In this document: in pieces, positions 40,152 to 51,200 of the stretch
Position numbering within the stretch: the stretch's first letter is position 1
How the letters are laid out: every line of letters starts with the position of its first letter
DNA from: Callaeas wilsoni
Taxonomy: Eukaryota > Chordata > Aves > Passeriformes > Callaeidae
Assembly: GCA_013398955.1 (NCBI GenBank)
Contig: VWPU01001248.1
Location: 35,289-99,288, forward strand
Direction: 5' to 3'
Length of the DNA stretch: 64,000 bases
The notes under the pieces: model-generated
What the model saw: the letters and a program-made list of their open reading frames with translations, nothing else
Told to the model about the DNA's origin: nothing
The model's database searches: none
Translations under genes and position numbers: made by a program

Positions 40152-40410
40152 TTAGCTGTAGAGAGATGTGAACTTGTCCACAATAACCCAGGAAGACTGC
40201 ACAATTGCAGCATCAGAGACAACAGATGGCAGCCTTAGTCCATGATGTTCCAAGTACTGCAAAAACATCAGCATCTCTTGCTCCTCACCCAACAAGTCCC
40301 AGCTATCTTTCAGCACTTTGTAGGTCAATTTACAAACATGTCTGAAAAGTTCATTTTGAGGATCTTTTCCTTCTACAAGCCTAGCTTGGTTTATATCCAC
40401 CCTGCTATCA
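40152..40410 (-). pseudogene. Possible terminal exon or retrogene fragment, unknown protein
   Basis: A minus-strand frame of roughly 85 codons that looks more protein-like than its surroundings. It has balanced composition and an amphipathic stretch (TYKVLKDSWDLLGEEQEMLM). Segments in order include NELFRHVCK, that helix, FLQYLEHHGLRLP and SSWVIVDKFTSLYS, ending at TAA (plus strand 40152-40154). On the minus strand a pyrimidine-rich run and a TTATAG dinucleotide context lie at 40411-40450, so a splice acceptor just upstream is possible. I do not recognise the family. It could be the last exon of a host gene outside the window, an exon relic, or chance. No polyadenylation signal is evident within about 100 bases downstream. 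Confidence 0.3.
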
Positions 40411-43375
40411 CTATAAATGGATATCAAGGTGAGGACTGACAGCAGCAGGAAGTTGATGCTTTCCTTGCATTTAGCTCAGTAGGACACTGCAGGGCTGTTG
40501 CAGGGTGAATGTAGAGTATTTGGCACTGTGGACACAGTCTGGTGAGCAAACTCCACACGTATAAGCACACTGCAAACCTTGCCGGCCAGATTTGCCTGCA
40601 TGGTTCACAGAAGGAGAGAGAAGGGACGCACTTTGTCTTCCTTGTCCTTTGCCTGGGCAGTATTCCTTTTGAGGAGGTCACACAGGAGGGCATGCCTCCC
40701 TGCCTTCCCTCAAGCCAAAAAAGCTTACATAGACTGACCAAAATGAATTTTTTTATGTGCTGTGATGACTTTCTCTGTTTTCTCTCAGGAAATGCTGGCT
40801 AAAGGGTGGGTCCTCAAGGCACCCATCTCTGAACAGTGATTTTCTATTCCTTTTTGTATGGAGAGAAAGCCTAGTGTTTTCTTCACTTCTGCGAAATAAA
40901 TTTCTGAAGCAAATTTCTTCTTTCCCCTGCACTTTTACTAGGAATAACATGATTATGAATCTTTCATGGGATTGCTAAGCAGCTTAATTAGTTAATAAAT
41001 CAACTAAATCACTGCTAGCAGAAGCAGATGTGAGTTTAATCTCCCACTTCTATCTGTTTTTTCTTTTATCTTCTGTGAGTAGAGCTATGGAGCCACTGGT
41101 ACAACTTCCTTGTGCTTTCTGCATTTGTCCTGCAATGGAATGCCAGAGCATTTTTGTCACATTGAAACACAACATGCCTCGTTATCATAACCAAACTCTG
41201 GAGCATGATATAGGTTCACTTGATTCTTGTCAAAAATGTCTCACTGTCCTCATATATTGATGTATCTCAGACTAGAATCTGTGTTGTCAAGAATTGTCAT
41301 AGTTGCTGAATGGAAAAATACTTTTAAATTGATGAGAGATAATATAATTTTATATACAGAATTAGAACATTCTTGGTTATCATTTACAAGACTTCCCTTT
41401 GAAATACAGCCAAAGGAATTCTGGTGACAGAATTGATGCAGAATAATACTATATAACTTACTGTTGGCAAATACAGATATCCTGGGAGGATTATAAGACT
41501 GAAAAAACAATTATACAAGATGGTTAATAGTAGTTGCCCTTGCTAGCGAAACCTGGTGAAAGCAGCTCAAGAAAAGGGGAGAGAATAAAAAGGCATTCAC
41601 TGCATTTTGGGATTTGATTTAGTTTTCCTGTGGCACTGCAAATCAGCTTCACTTGCCAGGCAAATTTTTGTTTTCCTATGTTTTGTTGTAACAATTAGTA
41701 AATTGCTTTTTGTAGACAAAACTTTAATAGGTCATTCATAAAATGAACAGAAACAAGTGTCTCATGAACTGGATTCTTCTCTGGTTTTCCAAATACAGAG
41801 TTTGATCTTTGCTGTACAGCAATCTTGTTACCTGTTGTCTAAATATTTTTCTCAATGTTTTCTGCAGAACATGTTATTTTGCTGATTTCTTTCTGTGAAA
41901 ACCAACATTTTTTTCATTACTTTGTCATGATTTCTGTTTTATAGATACAAGACAGCTTCCGCTTTGCATTTCTGTTCTTATACATGAGGGTTTGTACCTT
42001 AGGTTTCATTAAACTGCACATGGGAGAATTCACTTATTCCAGAAATACAACCGAGGAGTGAATACTTGGTGTCAACCTCAAGAAAAATCAGTAATTAGCA
42101 TGTATGTGTCTAGATGGTGATATCCACTGTGTCATACAGAAAATGCTGTTTGTCACCCTGTTGACATTTTATTGGGAATGTGTTTCTATATACTGCAGTT
42201 TTTCAGGCAGAATATTAAACAAAAATCTTCTGCATGCCTTCATTCTACAGTTGGACGCTGTGACACAAAACGGGAGCAGTTTATTTCCATTGAAATACGC
42301 CTTTAACTTTTACTATACAAACTTTGGTCTCATAAATTATTCCACCTGTAACCAAGTCTTCTGGATAGCACAGCAAAACATGTACAAAAAGACAAGAGTC
42401 ACAAAACCAAACCTAAACAAAGCCCCAGTATAAAGAAAAAGGAAAGAAAGGCAAGAAGGAGAAGCACAGACAAGAGATAAAAGAGGAAAAATTATCTCCA
42501 GACCATAAGAAATTTATATGCTCAGCTGTGTTGTTCCATGAAGTACAGAATCTCCCTGCTCCCCCCAAATCATCTTTCTCTATTTTTATGTCCTTTTGCA
42601 TATTTTTATTTCCTAGGAAAACAAAGACAGAGGAGGAAGTGAGTAAGGCATAACATTATTTCTGGCAATGACAGGCGATACCAATATCTTGCAAGAAAAC
42701 TATATGGCAAACTGCTATTTCTAATGACTGAACCACTGCATAGCTTTCAATAATGAAAAAAAACAAGTCTAAACCCAACACTACTTTGTGAATAATTTAC
42801 TAGCAATTAAGAGCTAAATTAATCAGCTGTCTCTGTGTGCCCTGAATTGTTCACCCAGCTCTGTCAGTTCATCCTCACATTTGTTATTAAGCATATAACA
42901 TTTCATTATATGAAATTAATTCTGATTAATTTCATAAGCATAATTCTAAATTAGGGAGTTTGGTTAACCAAAATCCAGTAACATAGCTGCTTGGGATTTT
43001 TCAGCAAAACATTTTTGTCATGGAAAATACCAGTTACTGAAATAAAATACCAGTTTTATGCAGAAAGATGTCATGTTGATAAAGAATTCTTATGAAGGTC
43101 TTCTCAGGTTCAGGACAAAATTTTTATTTGACAGAAGTGATAGGAGAGAGAGAGAGAAAAAGAGGGAAAAGGGAAAATGGGGCCTGAACATTGTAGATCA
43201 GGGACTTTGCCCTAGAATCTTCCACATGTCAAAGCCACCAGTTGATTTACTACTCTGAGATGACTACTAAATTTTAAACAGAAATTACTATTTTGATTGA
43301 CTTTGTTTCTTCCATCATTGAAATTTAAAGATACACTGCCTGACCATAAACTTTAAATGACCAAAAATAAATACC
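40411..43375. other. Unique sequence
   Basis: No gene or interspersed repeat is supported. A perfect 12-bp hairpin with a 4-base loop lies at 42909-42936. The 109-codon frame at 42104-42433 has no domain character. Confidence 0.5.
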
Positions 43376-43500
43376 ACAGAATCACAAAATATGCTGACTT
43401 GGAAGGGACCCGCAATGATCCTTGAGGCCAACTTCTGGCCCTGTACAGGACCATTCCCAAGAATGCCACCATGTACCTGAGAGCATGGTCCAAATGCTTT
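43376..43500 (-). mobile_element. CR1 LINE 3' end fragment, minus strand
   Basis: On the plus strand the stretch reads 'cacagaatcacaaaatatgc', then 'gacttggaagggacc', then 'gatccttgaggccaacttct'. This is the reversed CR1 3' terminal pattern (tail at the left). It is short and diverged. Confidence 0.75.
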
Positions 43501-43522
43501 GGGCCAATTTGATGGTTAAGAA

Positions 43523-43982
43523 TGTTACCAGATGACAAATTGTCTACACCTGGTGAGCTCACAGAATGTTTGTTCTACCAAAACCACTGGCCTATAAAAC
43601 TGCACAATGCTCATTATGTAAGAAGGAGAACTGGAAGTTCACCAGCCCCAATGTCCTGCCAACTCAGCCAGGTCACCTGGAACACTGGGGTCTACAACCA
43701 CTAGGGACCACCAGAGAGACCCCTAGGATGGAAGGATGCATGCATAAAGGGGAGGGGAAATATGTTGATGATTTCAGGGAAATTATTATCGTATATATGT
43801 TTAGTCTGGGACGATCAATGAATATGTATGCAAAAACCAGTATATAAATAGAAAATTTCTTTTACTCAGTATGCATGGCTTTTGGGAGGAGCTATTCCCC
43901 CTGTGCATCTGGCAGAATAAAGAATGCCTGCTTCTACATTGGTGTTAAGGAGTATTTTTATTTAACCTAATTTTTGGTAACA
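43523..43982 (+). mobile_element. Solo ERV LTR with perfect 7-bp termini
   Basis: A 460 bp LTR starting TGTTACC and ending GGTAACA, a perfect 7-bp inverted repeat. AATAAA lies near 43917, followed by 'gaatgcctgcttctacattg'. TATA-like sequence (TATAAAT) occurs near 43839. The flanking four bases are AGAA and GGAA, so a 4-bp target duplication with one mismatch is possible, which would suit a gamma-type element. Confidence 0.88.
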
Positions 43983-45184
43983 GGAAGACATTGTTAGTAT
44001 TTATAACAACCAAAACACTTAAACTATCCCTGAATGTGTTGTTAAAATCCTCTTACCAATACCACACTGCTAATCAAAGTAAAAGGCAAAAAGTTCATTA
44101 TCACAAATTAAAGACTCAGTTGTTCCACTCATAACTAATAAGACATAGATACATCTGTATATTTTTCAGGCAGTTTAAAATATATATTGTTCTACTTGTT
44201 CAGAACTAATGAGCTGCTATAGCTAATGAATAACTCCCAAAGTTGTGTGGGTTTTATAACTACTAGACTTCTCTACACCATAGTCTCACCAGAAAATATT
44301 CTGTATTATGAATTACACCTACTGTGAAATCTGGAAAAATATATGAGCTAGATGATGGCATGGTCTGCTGCAACTTGTTTATGAGAACATCCTTCTAGCA
44401 AGCTCCTGTATGTCAGCTTGAAAATAGAAATAACACTTCTGTTCTGTCCTTGAGAAATAGATCAAAAAATATTGTCAGAAGAGGGGTTTCTCTGTTAAAC
44501 ATTCCTTTGATCCCACTGGACACTGTGCTGCTGAGCTTGTGTATCCTTCAGATCAGAGAATGTACCTTACTATGCTTTATTAAAATGCTCTGTCTGTAGG
44601 TTTTGATGTTGCAAATGAACTATTTACTAATAAATACAAGGATAAGAAACGGTCGTTACTGCACTTTTCCAACAGATTTCATGTTCTTTTCCTGTGCCTT
44701 TTTTGGGGATTATTCTTTTATTTATTTGTTTTTCTCACAGATCAAATCTAGTTATTGTATAATTTTCAGTTTTATTTGTAGTTAGTAAAGCATATTTTTT
44801 CCCTTTGAATGAGGAGAAGACTTGTATTATTAAGAAATTAGCAATCAGAAGAGGGGAGATATTTCCAACCCTTTCAGTAACAGGAACTACATAAATATAT
44901 CTTGCAGCAACTTAGGTTCAGTGCATTATTCACAAATTCAAAATGCACACATTTTTATACTGATTTGATCATAGTCACACAATTTCTATTTACTTTTTGA
45001 CACATCACTAGCATAAACACATAAACTTCTAATACAAATTGATGCTACTGATGTGACCATACAGTGGGTGCAAAACTGTTATTGTCTGTTAAGCAAACTA
45101 AACAGCAGTTTTAGTGATAGACTACATTGCTTGAGCTTCAAGACTTCATTTAACATACGGCAGAAGTTTCCTGATGCACCAGCA
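43983..45184. other. Unique AT-rich sequence
   Basis: No gene or repeat recognised. Confidence 0.5.
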
Positions 45185-45280
45185 TGGGCTGGAGGCTGAC
45201 CTACTGGAGAGCAGCTCTACAGAGAAGGACCTGGGGGTCCTGGTGGACAACATGCTGTTCCTGAGCCAATAGTGCCCTTG
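45185..45280 (+). mobile_element. CR1 LINE, left part of an interrupted copy
   Basis: The blocks 'gagcagctctacagagaagg' and 'acctgggggtcctggtggac' are typical CR1 3' half sequence. The element is cut at 45280 by an LTR and resumes at 45684. The two sides join across one CCCTTG. Confidence 0.9.
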
Positions 45281-45683
45281 TGTGGAAGAATTCTTAGAGC
45301 AGAATGGACATGATCTGTATCTGAATGTAGTGAACAAGCCAGACTTAGCAGGGCCTGCTTGCCCTGAGTGCTGTAAGATTAGCATGACTAAGAGTGTCCT
45401 TGAGGTGTCCTTGAGAAAAAAAGGAGGTTTAACAGGATGTGATAACCGCAAGCTGGGAGGAGACAGGACACTTGTTTGCCGCATGTTAACCAATTAGTAA
45501 ACAGTAGACGTGCGTGATTTTACTTAAGTAGCCAATCATAGAGTTAGTTAAGGTGGACAACTTGTGACTAGTTGGAAATGCTGCATAATCCTGCTTGATT
45601 TGAGCAATAAACAAGAATGCTATCTAACCCCATCGGTGTTTGTCATTACTCCGCTACCATTCTCAGAAGAGGTCCCTGCTTCA
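45281..45683 (+). mobile_element. Solo LTR, alpharetrovirus-like, nested in CR1
   Basis: A 403 bp LTR inserted in a CR1. The exact 6-bp duplication CCCTTG lies at 45275-45280 and 45684-45689. The LTR begins TGTGGAAG and ends CTGCTTCA. AATAAA occurs at 45606-45611, followed by 'gctatctaaccccatcggtg'. The short length, the 6-bp duplication, the GCTTCA end and the 'caataaacaagaatgctatc' region resemble LTRs of avian leukosis-related elements. That assignment is by layout and is inference; the insertion itself is directly visible. Confidence 0.92.
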
Positions 45684-46275
45684 CCCTTGTGGCCAGGGAG
45701 GCCAATGGGATCGTGGGTCCATTAGGAAGAGCTTGGCCAGCAGGTGGAGGGAGGTGATCCTGCCCCTCTGTTCAGCCCTGGTGAGGCACATCTGGAATGC
45801 TGTGTCCAGTTCTGAGCTCCTCAGCACAAGAGAGACATGGAGCTCCTGGAGCAGATCCAGTGAAGGTTACAGAGATGATGAAGGGTCTGGACCATCCGTC
45901 TTATGAGGAGAAGCTGAGGGAGCTGGGGCTGTTCAGCCTCGAGAAGAGAAGACTGAGAGGGGACCTCATCAGTGTCTATCAGTGTCTGCAGGGAGGTCAT
46001 GAGGAAGAACCTTTTTCCTGTGCAGTGACCACACACTACACATGGGAAGTTCCACCTGATCATGAGGAAGAACCTTTTTCCTGTGCAGTGACCACACACT
46101 GGAACAGATCCCCCAGAAAGGATGTGGAGTGTCCCTCACTGGAGACGTTCCAGAACCATCTGAATGCAATCCTGTGCTGTGTGCTCTGGGATGACCCTGC
46201 TTCAGCAGGGAGGGTGGACCAGATGACCCACTGTGGTCCCTTCCAACCTGACCCATTCTGGGATTCTGCAATTTT
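45684..46275 (+). mobile_element. CR1 LINE, right part of an interrupted copy
   Basis: The CR1 continues with 'gtggccagggaggccaatgg', 'ctggaatgctgtgtccagtt', 'gaggagaagctgagggagct' and ends near 'ccttccaacctgacccattc' followed by 'tgggattctgcaattt'. It carries a local 63-bp-period duplication at 45997-46101. The 161-codon frame at 45797-46282 is CR1 non-coding sequence, not a gene. Confidence 0.92.
45997..46101. repeat. 63-bp-period duplication inside CR1
   Basis: The segment starting 'tcatgaggaagaaccttttt' at 45997 recurs at 46060 with about 42 identical bases, separated by a unique 21-base remainder. It is a small tandem duplication private to this CR1 copy. Confidence 0.92.
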
Positions 46276-47717
46276 GTGCTGAGAAATGTTTTAAGTAAGT
46301 ACATAATACTGCTGTGTGTATATTTATGTTTTTTTTCTGATTACTGTGGATGGATGGTGTTGGTGAGTGGTTGCATATGGACAGTACATAGGCTGTGCTG
46401 TGTCCTGGGATCCTGATGGTCCCAATTGGGAAGCTAGGCAGAGGGTGTGCAACTGTATGCCACAACTCTTGCTGACATGTTGCTGATACTTCTGGCAGGT
46501 GGGAGCTGGAGAGGAGGTATACAAAGAAGGAAGGAAGGAATTAGAGACCATTGACTGTTTTGCCTCGACCTGAAAATAGGATGCAGCCATTCCATGAGCA
46601 TGAGTCACAACAGCTTGGTGACTTGCTGTCCAGGCATCACCTTTGGGCTGATGCCACTGCAAGGTGCATACTGCACACTTATTCTCCTCAAGGATGCTGA
46701 AATTTTTCCAGTTAGCCTTATGGCTTCCAAAGGTTCTGAATACATGTTACAACTGGGAAGGAATATGTCTGCATTCCACCACTGTAACATGCATCTGAAA
46801 TGACCTTTAACCGGGTGGCCACTTTCAGGACTGTAGATTCCAAAGTAAGAAGTTTTCAAGTCTGGAAATCACCTGTGGTATAATTACCTGAATCATCAGT
46901 GACATCGGACCAATTCAAGTTGTCAGGTGTTTTAATGAAATAATGAAGCCATAAGGACAAAGAGCATTTCTTTGTCTTGTAACAGTGACAGAACAAAAAT
47001 CTACTTAATTTGTAACTCAGACTGTATTTTTTGTCTTGGATCAGTGCTGACAATCAAAATTTGATTCAGCTGGAGTACAGATATATCAGTACAGCTGGCC
47101 TGAGGAAAACGATCAGTTTTCTCTGCCATGCAGGGATTTCTTTAGCAACCACATTTTCTGGCTCTACAGAGCTCAGACTGGAAAGCAGGCTGGAGGCTGT
47201 TCCTTACTGATGGGTGGTGCAACAACACTGGCTGACAGCATTGTACTCCGGTAGTAGTGCTTTTCTGTATTAGCCCTTGCAATCTAATATTTCTTTATGT
47301 TTTTCCCAGAGGAAAAAAAATCTATATTGGGGGTTATTTTTCTTCTCAAGGAAGGAGAAGGAATTCACTGGGGTCTCAGTTTACCTGCTCTTTAAAAATT
47401 TCTGTTCAGAAGGGATAGTCGTGAGAAGAGAAGGGTGGGATATTGTCTGCCTTGTTTCTCAGACATAGAATTCTTCTATTTCGCTTAAGCAGTTCCTGTT
47501 CAGTTTGTTCCTATTTTTACTGTGCAACTGTGTTAATATGATCTTGTAAATGACTTCTTTTTAAAGAAAAAATATAATTCAACTTAACAAATTTAATTTT
47601 TGATTTAACCTTTTTGTCACATTTTTTGACTAATGGTTCTGGCATTGGACATAAAAAATTAAATACAGTTTCAAACTGCTTTCAGAAACAAGATAATTTC
47701 ATTTTTGCTCCTCAGTG
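46276..47717. other. Unassigned sequence between CR1 and LTR
   Basis: No recognisable gene or repeat. Frames of 60-110 codons near 46.3-46.9 kb occur on both strands without domain character. Confidence 0.45.
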
Positions 47718-47723
47718 ATTGGG

Positions 47724-48276
47724 TGTTGTGGTGAATGAACCAACCGGGTGGCCACAGAGCCCAGAAACAGAGGTTTGGTGGGCTGGTACCAAAGAGTAAA
47801 ACCTCATTCTGTGAAGATGGCTTCTGCCTTTGAATTCCTAGGATTCCTGAGGGGTGGTTCTGTCTGCAGTTGACAGACACCCCTTGTGTCCCCTAAGGGA
47901 AGGTGTCCTGGCCTGTCCCGCCTTTCTCCTCTTCCTATGGGTCCCTGCGGTGTCACTCCGCCCCCTTCCCTGTATCCCTTTAAAAAGCCCCTCAGTGTCT
48001 TGTCTTGCTCTCTTCGTATCCGGTCCCCTTCGAGGGAGCTTCTACAATAAACCCTTGGAACACCGGCTGAAGGGCCACCTCTGCTCCTTTATTTCCGGCC
48101 ACGCCGGTGCTCTCCACAAGCCCCAGGCACGCTAGGCTCCGTGCCTTCCACCGCACGGGCTGGGAGGCTGGCAAGCGAGGCACCGAGGTGCCTCGGGGCG
48201 TTCTCCCTTTGTGTGGGACACACCTGGACCAAGCTGCGGCCTCCCCCAGCCCGGCCAGCGTGCCGGCGTATTAATA
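47724..48276 (+). mobile_element. Solo ERV LTR, family B, copy 2
   Basis: A 553 bp copy of the LTR at 23011-23572. Shared blocks include 'accacagagcccagaaacag'-like sequence, 'ttctgtgaagatggcttct', 'ttgacagacacc', 'tgtgtcccctaagggaaggt' and 'ccaccgcacgggctgg'. It is flanked by an exact 6-bp duplication ATTGGG (47718-47723 and 48277-48282). AATAAA is at 48046-48051. The TATA position has become TTTAAAAA. As in copy 1, the 3' edge ends TTAATA rather than CA. Confidence 0.93.
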
Positions 48277-48282
48277 ATTGGG

Positions 48283-51200
48283 GTGAGACATTACTTGCTG
48301 CAGCATGGCTCACCAATTTATTATTTACTTTTTCATTTGTCTTACTTCAAATTTGAAGAAAACTGTGTTTCTTAGTGTTGCTGCAAAGGCCTGCAGAGCT
48401 GAACTAGTACAGCTCTTCTCTGAAAATATCTGCAGTCTTTTCGAAAACAATTGCCTGGTAGAATGCTTGGATTATTTCCTTGAAACTGGGGATTTGCTCA
48501 GTCTTTCTAGCTATGGCTCTTGAGCACCCTATATGAGCAACATCTTCCCTGTATTGGGAAGAATGTTATTTTCTCTGTCTAAGGTCAGTAACAGGTTGCG
48601 GATAGAGATTCTTTTGGAGGTCTACAGGGAAGCCTATTAGTCCTCTTCATGTTCTACCACTCTGGAAGGTATATCCTTAACCTCCTTTGCCATAAGAATG
48701 AACTGCCAAGGCATTTGAATTCCTCAACTTAAGCCCACTCAAGGCATTGCTGAAATAGAGAATAGGCAGAAATCTGTGTCCTTTCCATGTGCCAGAAAAG
48801 AATGTGTGACACAAACAGGCTTATTCCTGCTGCCTACATGGTGCCAGCACTGGAGGTGCGAGCAGGCACAGAGGGAATTGTGGCTGGGCAGTGATGAAAA
48901 AAGGATTTCAGAGACTGGGATTGCCAGGAAAAAATATCAACTGACAGATAGAAATTGTGGGGGAAGAAAGACAAGGAGGTCTTCAGATGGACAAGTGATC
49001 TGTAGGAGGGAAGAAAAGTAAATTTTCATCCTAGGCTTTTAGGAAACTCTCTTTTCTCCCAGACTACCTGCTTTTCCAGCTGTAATAGCCCATACCCTGC
49101 TCCAGTGGAAACCTCAGCTTAGTCTTATTGTCTTGGTCTGTTCCACCACCAAAACTGTGTTTTGCCTACATGGTTCACAAACCTTGAACTGACACCTAAT
49201 ATGACTTTCAAGAAATTATATCAACAAACCTGGTATGGTTTTGGTATTGCCATCAGTAGACTCAATTTGTTGAAAACTAATCTTTTAAAGTATATTTAAG
49301 TTAGATTTGCTGATTGTTTCGACTATTAATGAAGTCATCATACCTATGTTTGTGCATATTCATATTTGTACAGAGAGCTTTATCTCGCATATTCCCTGTT
49401 GGAATGTTTTTTAGGTCATTGGAAGACTTCTCATTGAGTTTCTGCAAACACAGTCAGTATCTATGAAGCTTTCACATCAAGTAACAAACTGGATAACATA
49501 TATTTTATAACTGTAAATATATTTTTTTGTATGTGTTTGTTGAAATATGGAGGCATGAATAAGCCAGTCTTTGGAAACAGAATTATCTGCAGAAGGTGAT
49601 GTGTTAGTCTTTCATCTTAAACTGAGTTTTGTGGCACTGGTTGTCCTCACTCTTATTAATAACCTTATAAACAAATGGTTTTCAAATCCAACCAAGGCAT
49701 CTGTTGTTTGTTTGAGTCTAAATATCAAAAATATTATTTGCAATCGCTAGTAAAAAATTTCTTTTTGCAATACTTTTTAATCATAGAAATTTTTTGTACA
49801 AGTCTGTTGTCACATTATAAGAAAAATACTATTTTTGTGTAGTAGTGGAAAAATACTTTAGAATCACATGAAACTGGAAAATGTGTCATAGCTCCTCCAT
49901 CAATTATTCAAATAACTTTAAATAGTCTCCAGTTACTAAGGCAGGATTTCTCATTTGCATGTAAAACAGCCTGTAATCCAGTTAGCAACCAGATTTCTTT
50001 CTTAAACACTGTGACACTTACTCTATTTGATTCTACATTAGCCCCTTCAGAAATAAATTAACCATATGAAACCAATAATTTTAAAGGTTTAGTCACTGAG
50101 ATTTTCATGTCCTTTGCTTTAATTGCTTATTTAGTTTATCTTAAGAGTGCTTATCATGGTCACATATGGACTTCTCAACCAGTAAATGTGCCAGTAATCC
50201 AGCTGTCTTTCAGTAGTGGGTATTGGACGTTAAAATTTAAACACTAGAACATATTTAACCAGCTGTCTTTTAACCTTAATCAATATAGATCTTACTGTGA
50301 CTTCCTAAATCAGAAGTGCATTAATGATGGTACTATAAAAATAAAACATAATCAAAACATGCAACCTATTGAGATGACTTGCTGTTCTTAAATACAGGTG
50401 ACTTATTTTTATAGGACTAAGTGGGCAGAATTTGACTGAATCTAAATTTGGCACCTTGATTACCATGAGCAGTTGTGCAGTCAGCTGTTTTGTGCCACCT
50501 ACTGGTCTCCTTACTATTCTGTGCAGTAATACTATATAATTGTTTTCTCACAGTGAAACTACTGTGTCTCTAAGGTGTTTACTAATTTGGGCAGCCGTTA
50601 TTACTTGTTGGACTAGGGTTATGTATATATCGATGCCATTAGATGTCATTCATAGGACTGAAAAGCAGGGAGAAGCAACATTGAGCAAAGAATGCAGCTT
50701 TTAGTCAGCTGCGTGTTTTCTCTGATTATGAAGAAAGTTTTGTAGCCTTCATGTCTTGATAAATGTCTCTTGGGGATGACTGCTTTATTGTATATGCTAT
50801 AAGCTGGTTGTTGAAAAGACCTTTCATTGTAGTTAATTCCTGGGTGTTTGTACAGTGAGAAGAACATGGAAGTGGTGGTCCTTATTATGGCTTCAGACAT
50901 TATTGATGTCATAGAAACATTTAGTAGCAATTTATTAACCTTATAATTAATATATTTATGAAACTGTTCCCAGGACTGAATATTGAAAACTGTGGTCCAC
51001 CCATCCTCAGGCAGGCTGAAACATAGTTATTTGCTAAATATAAATGATACACTTCTCTAAGTTTTTGGAGGCTTGAACCTTGAAGCAGCTTTTGTGAATT
51101 TTTTTCTGATAATAAGTAAAATCACCAGTATTTTCTGCTGTGCTGTACTGTCTAAAAGGATGTGGTTAATCTGTTGTTGGTGTTGTTCTTTTGAGCAATA

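Noticed and set aside
45797..46282. 161-codon frame
   Set aside because: It is CR1 3' non-coding sequence, recognisable from other CR1 copies.
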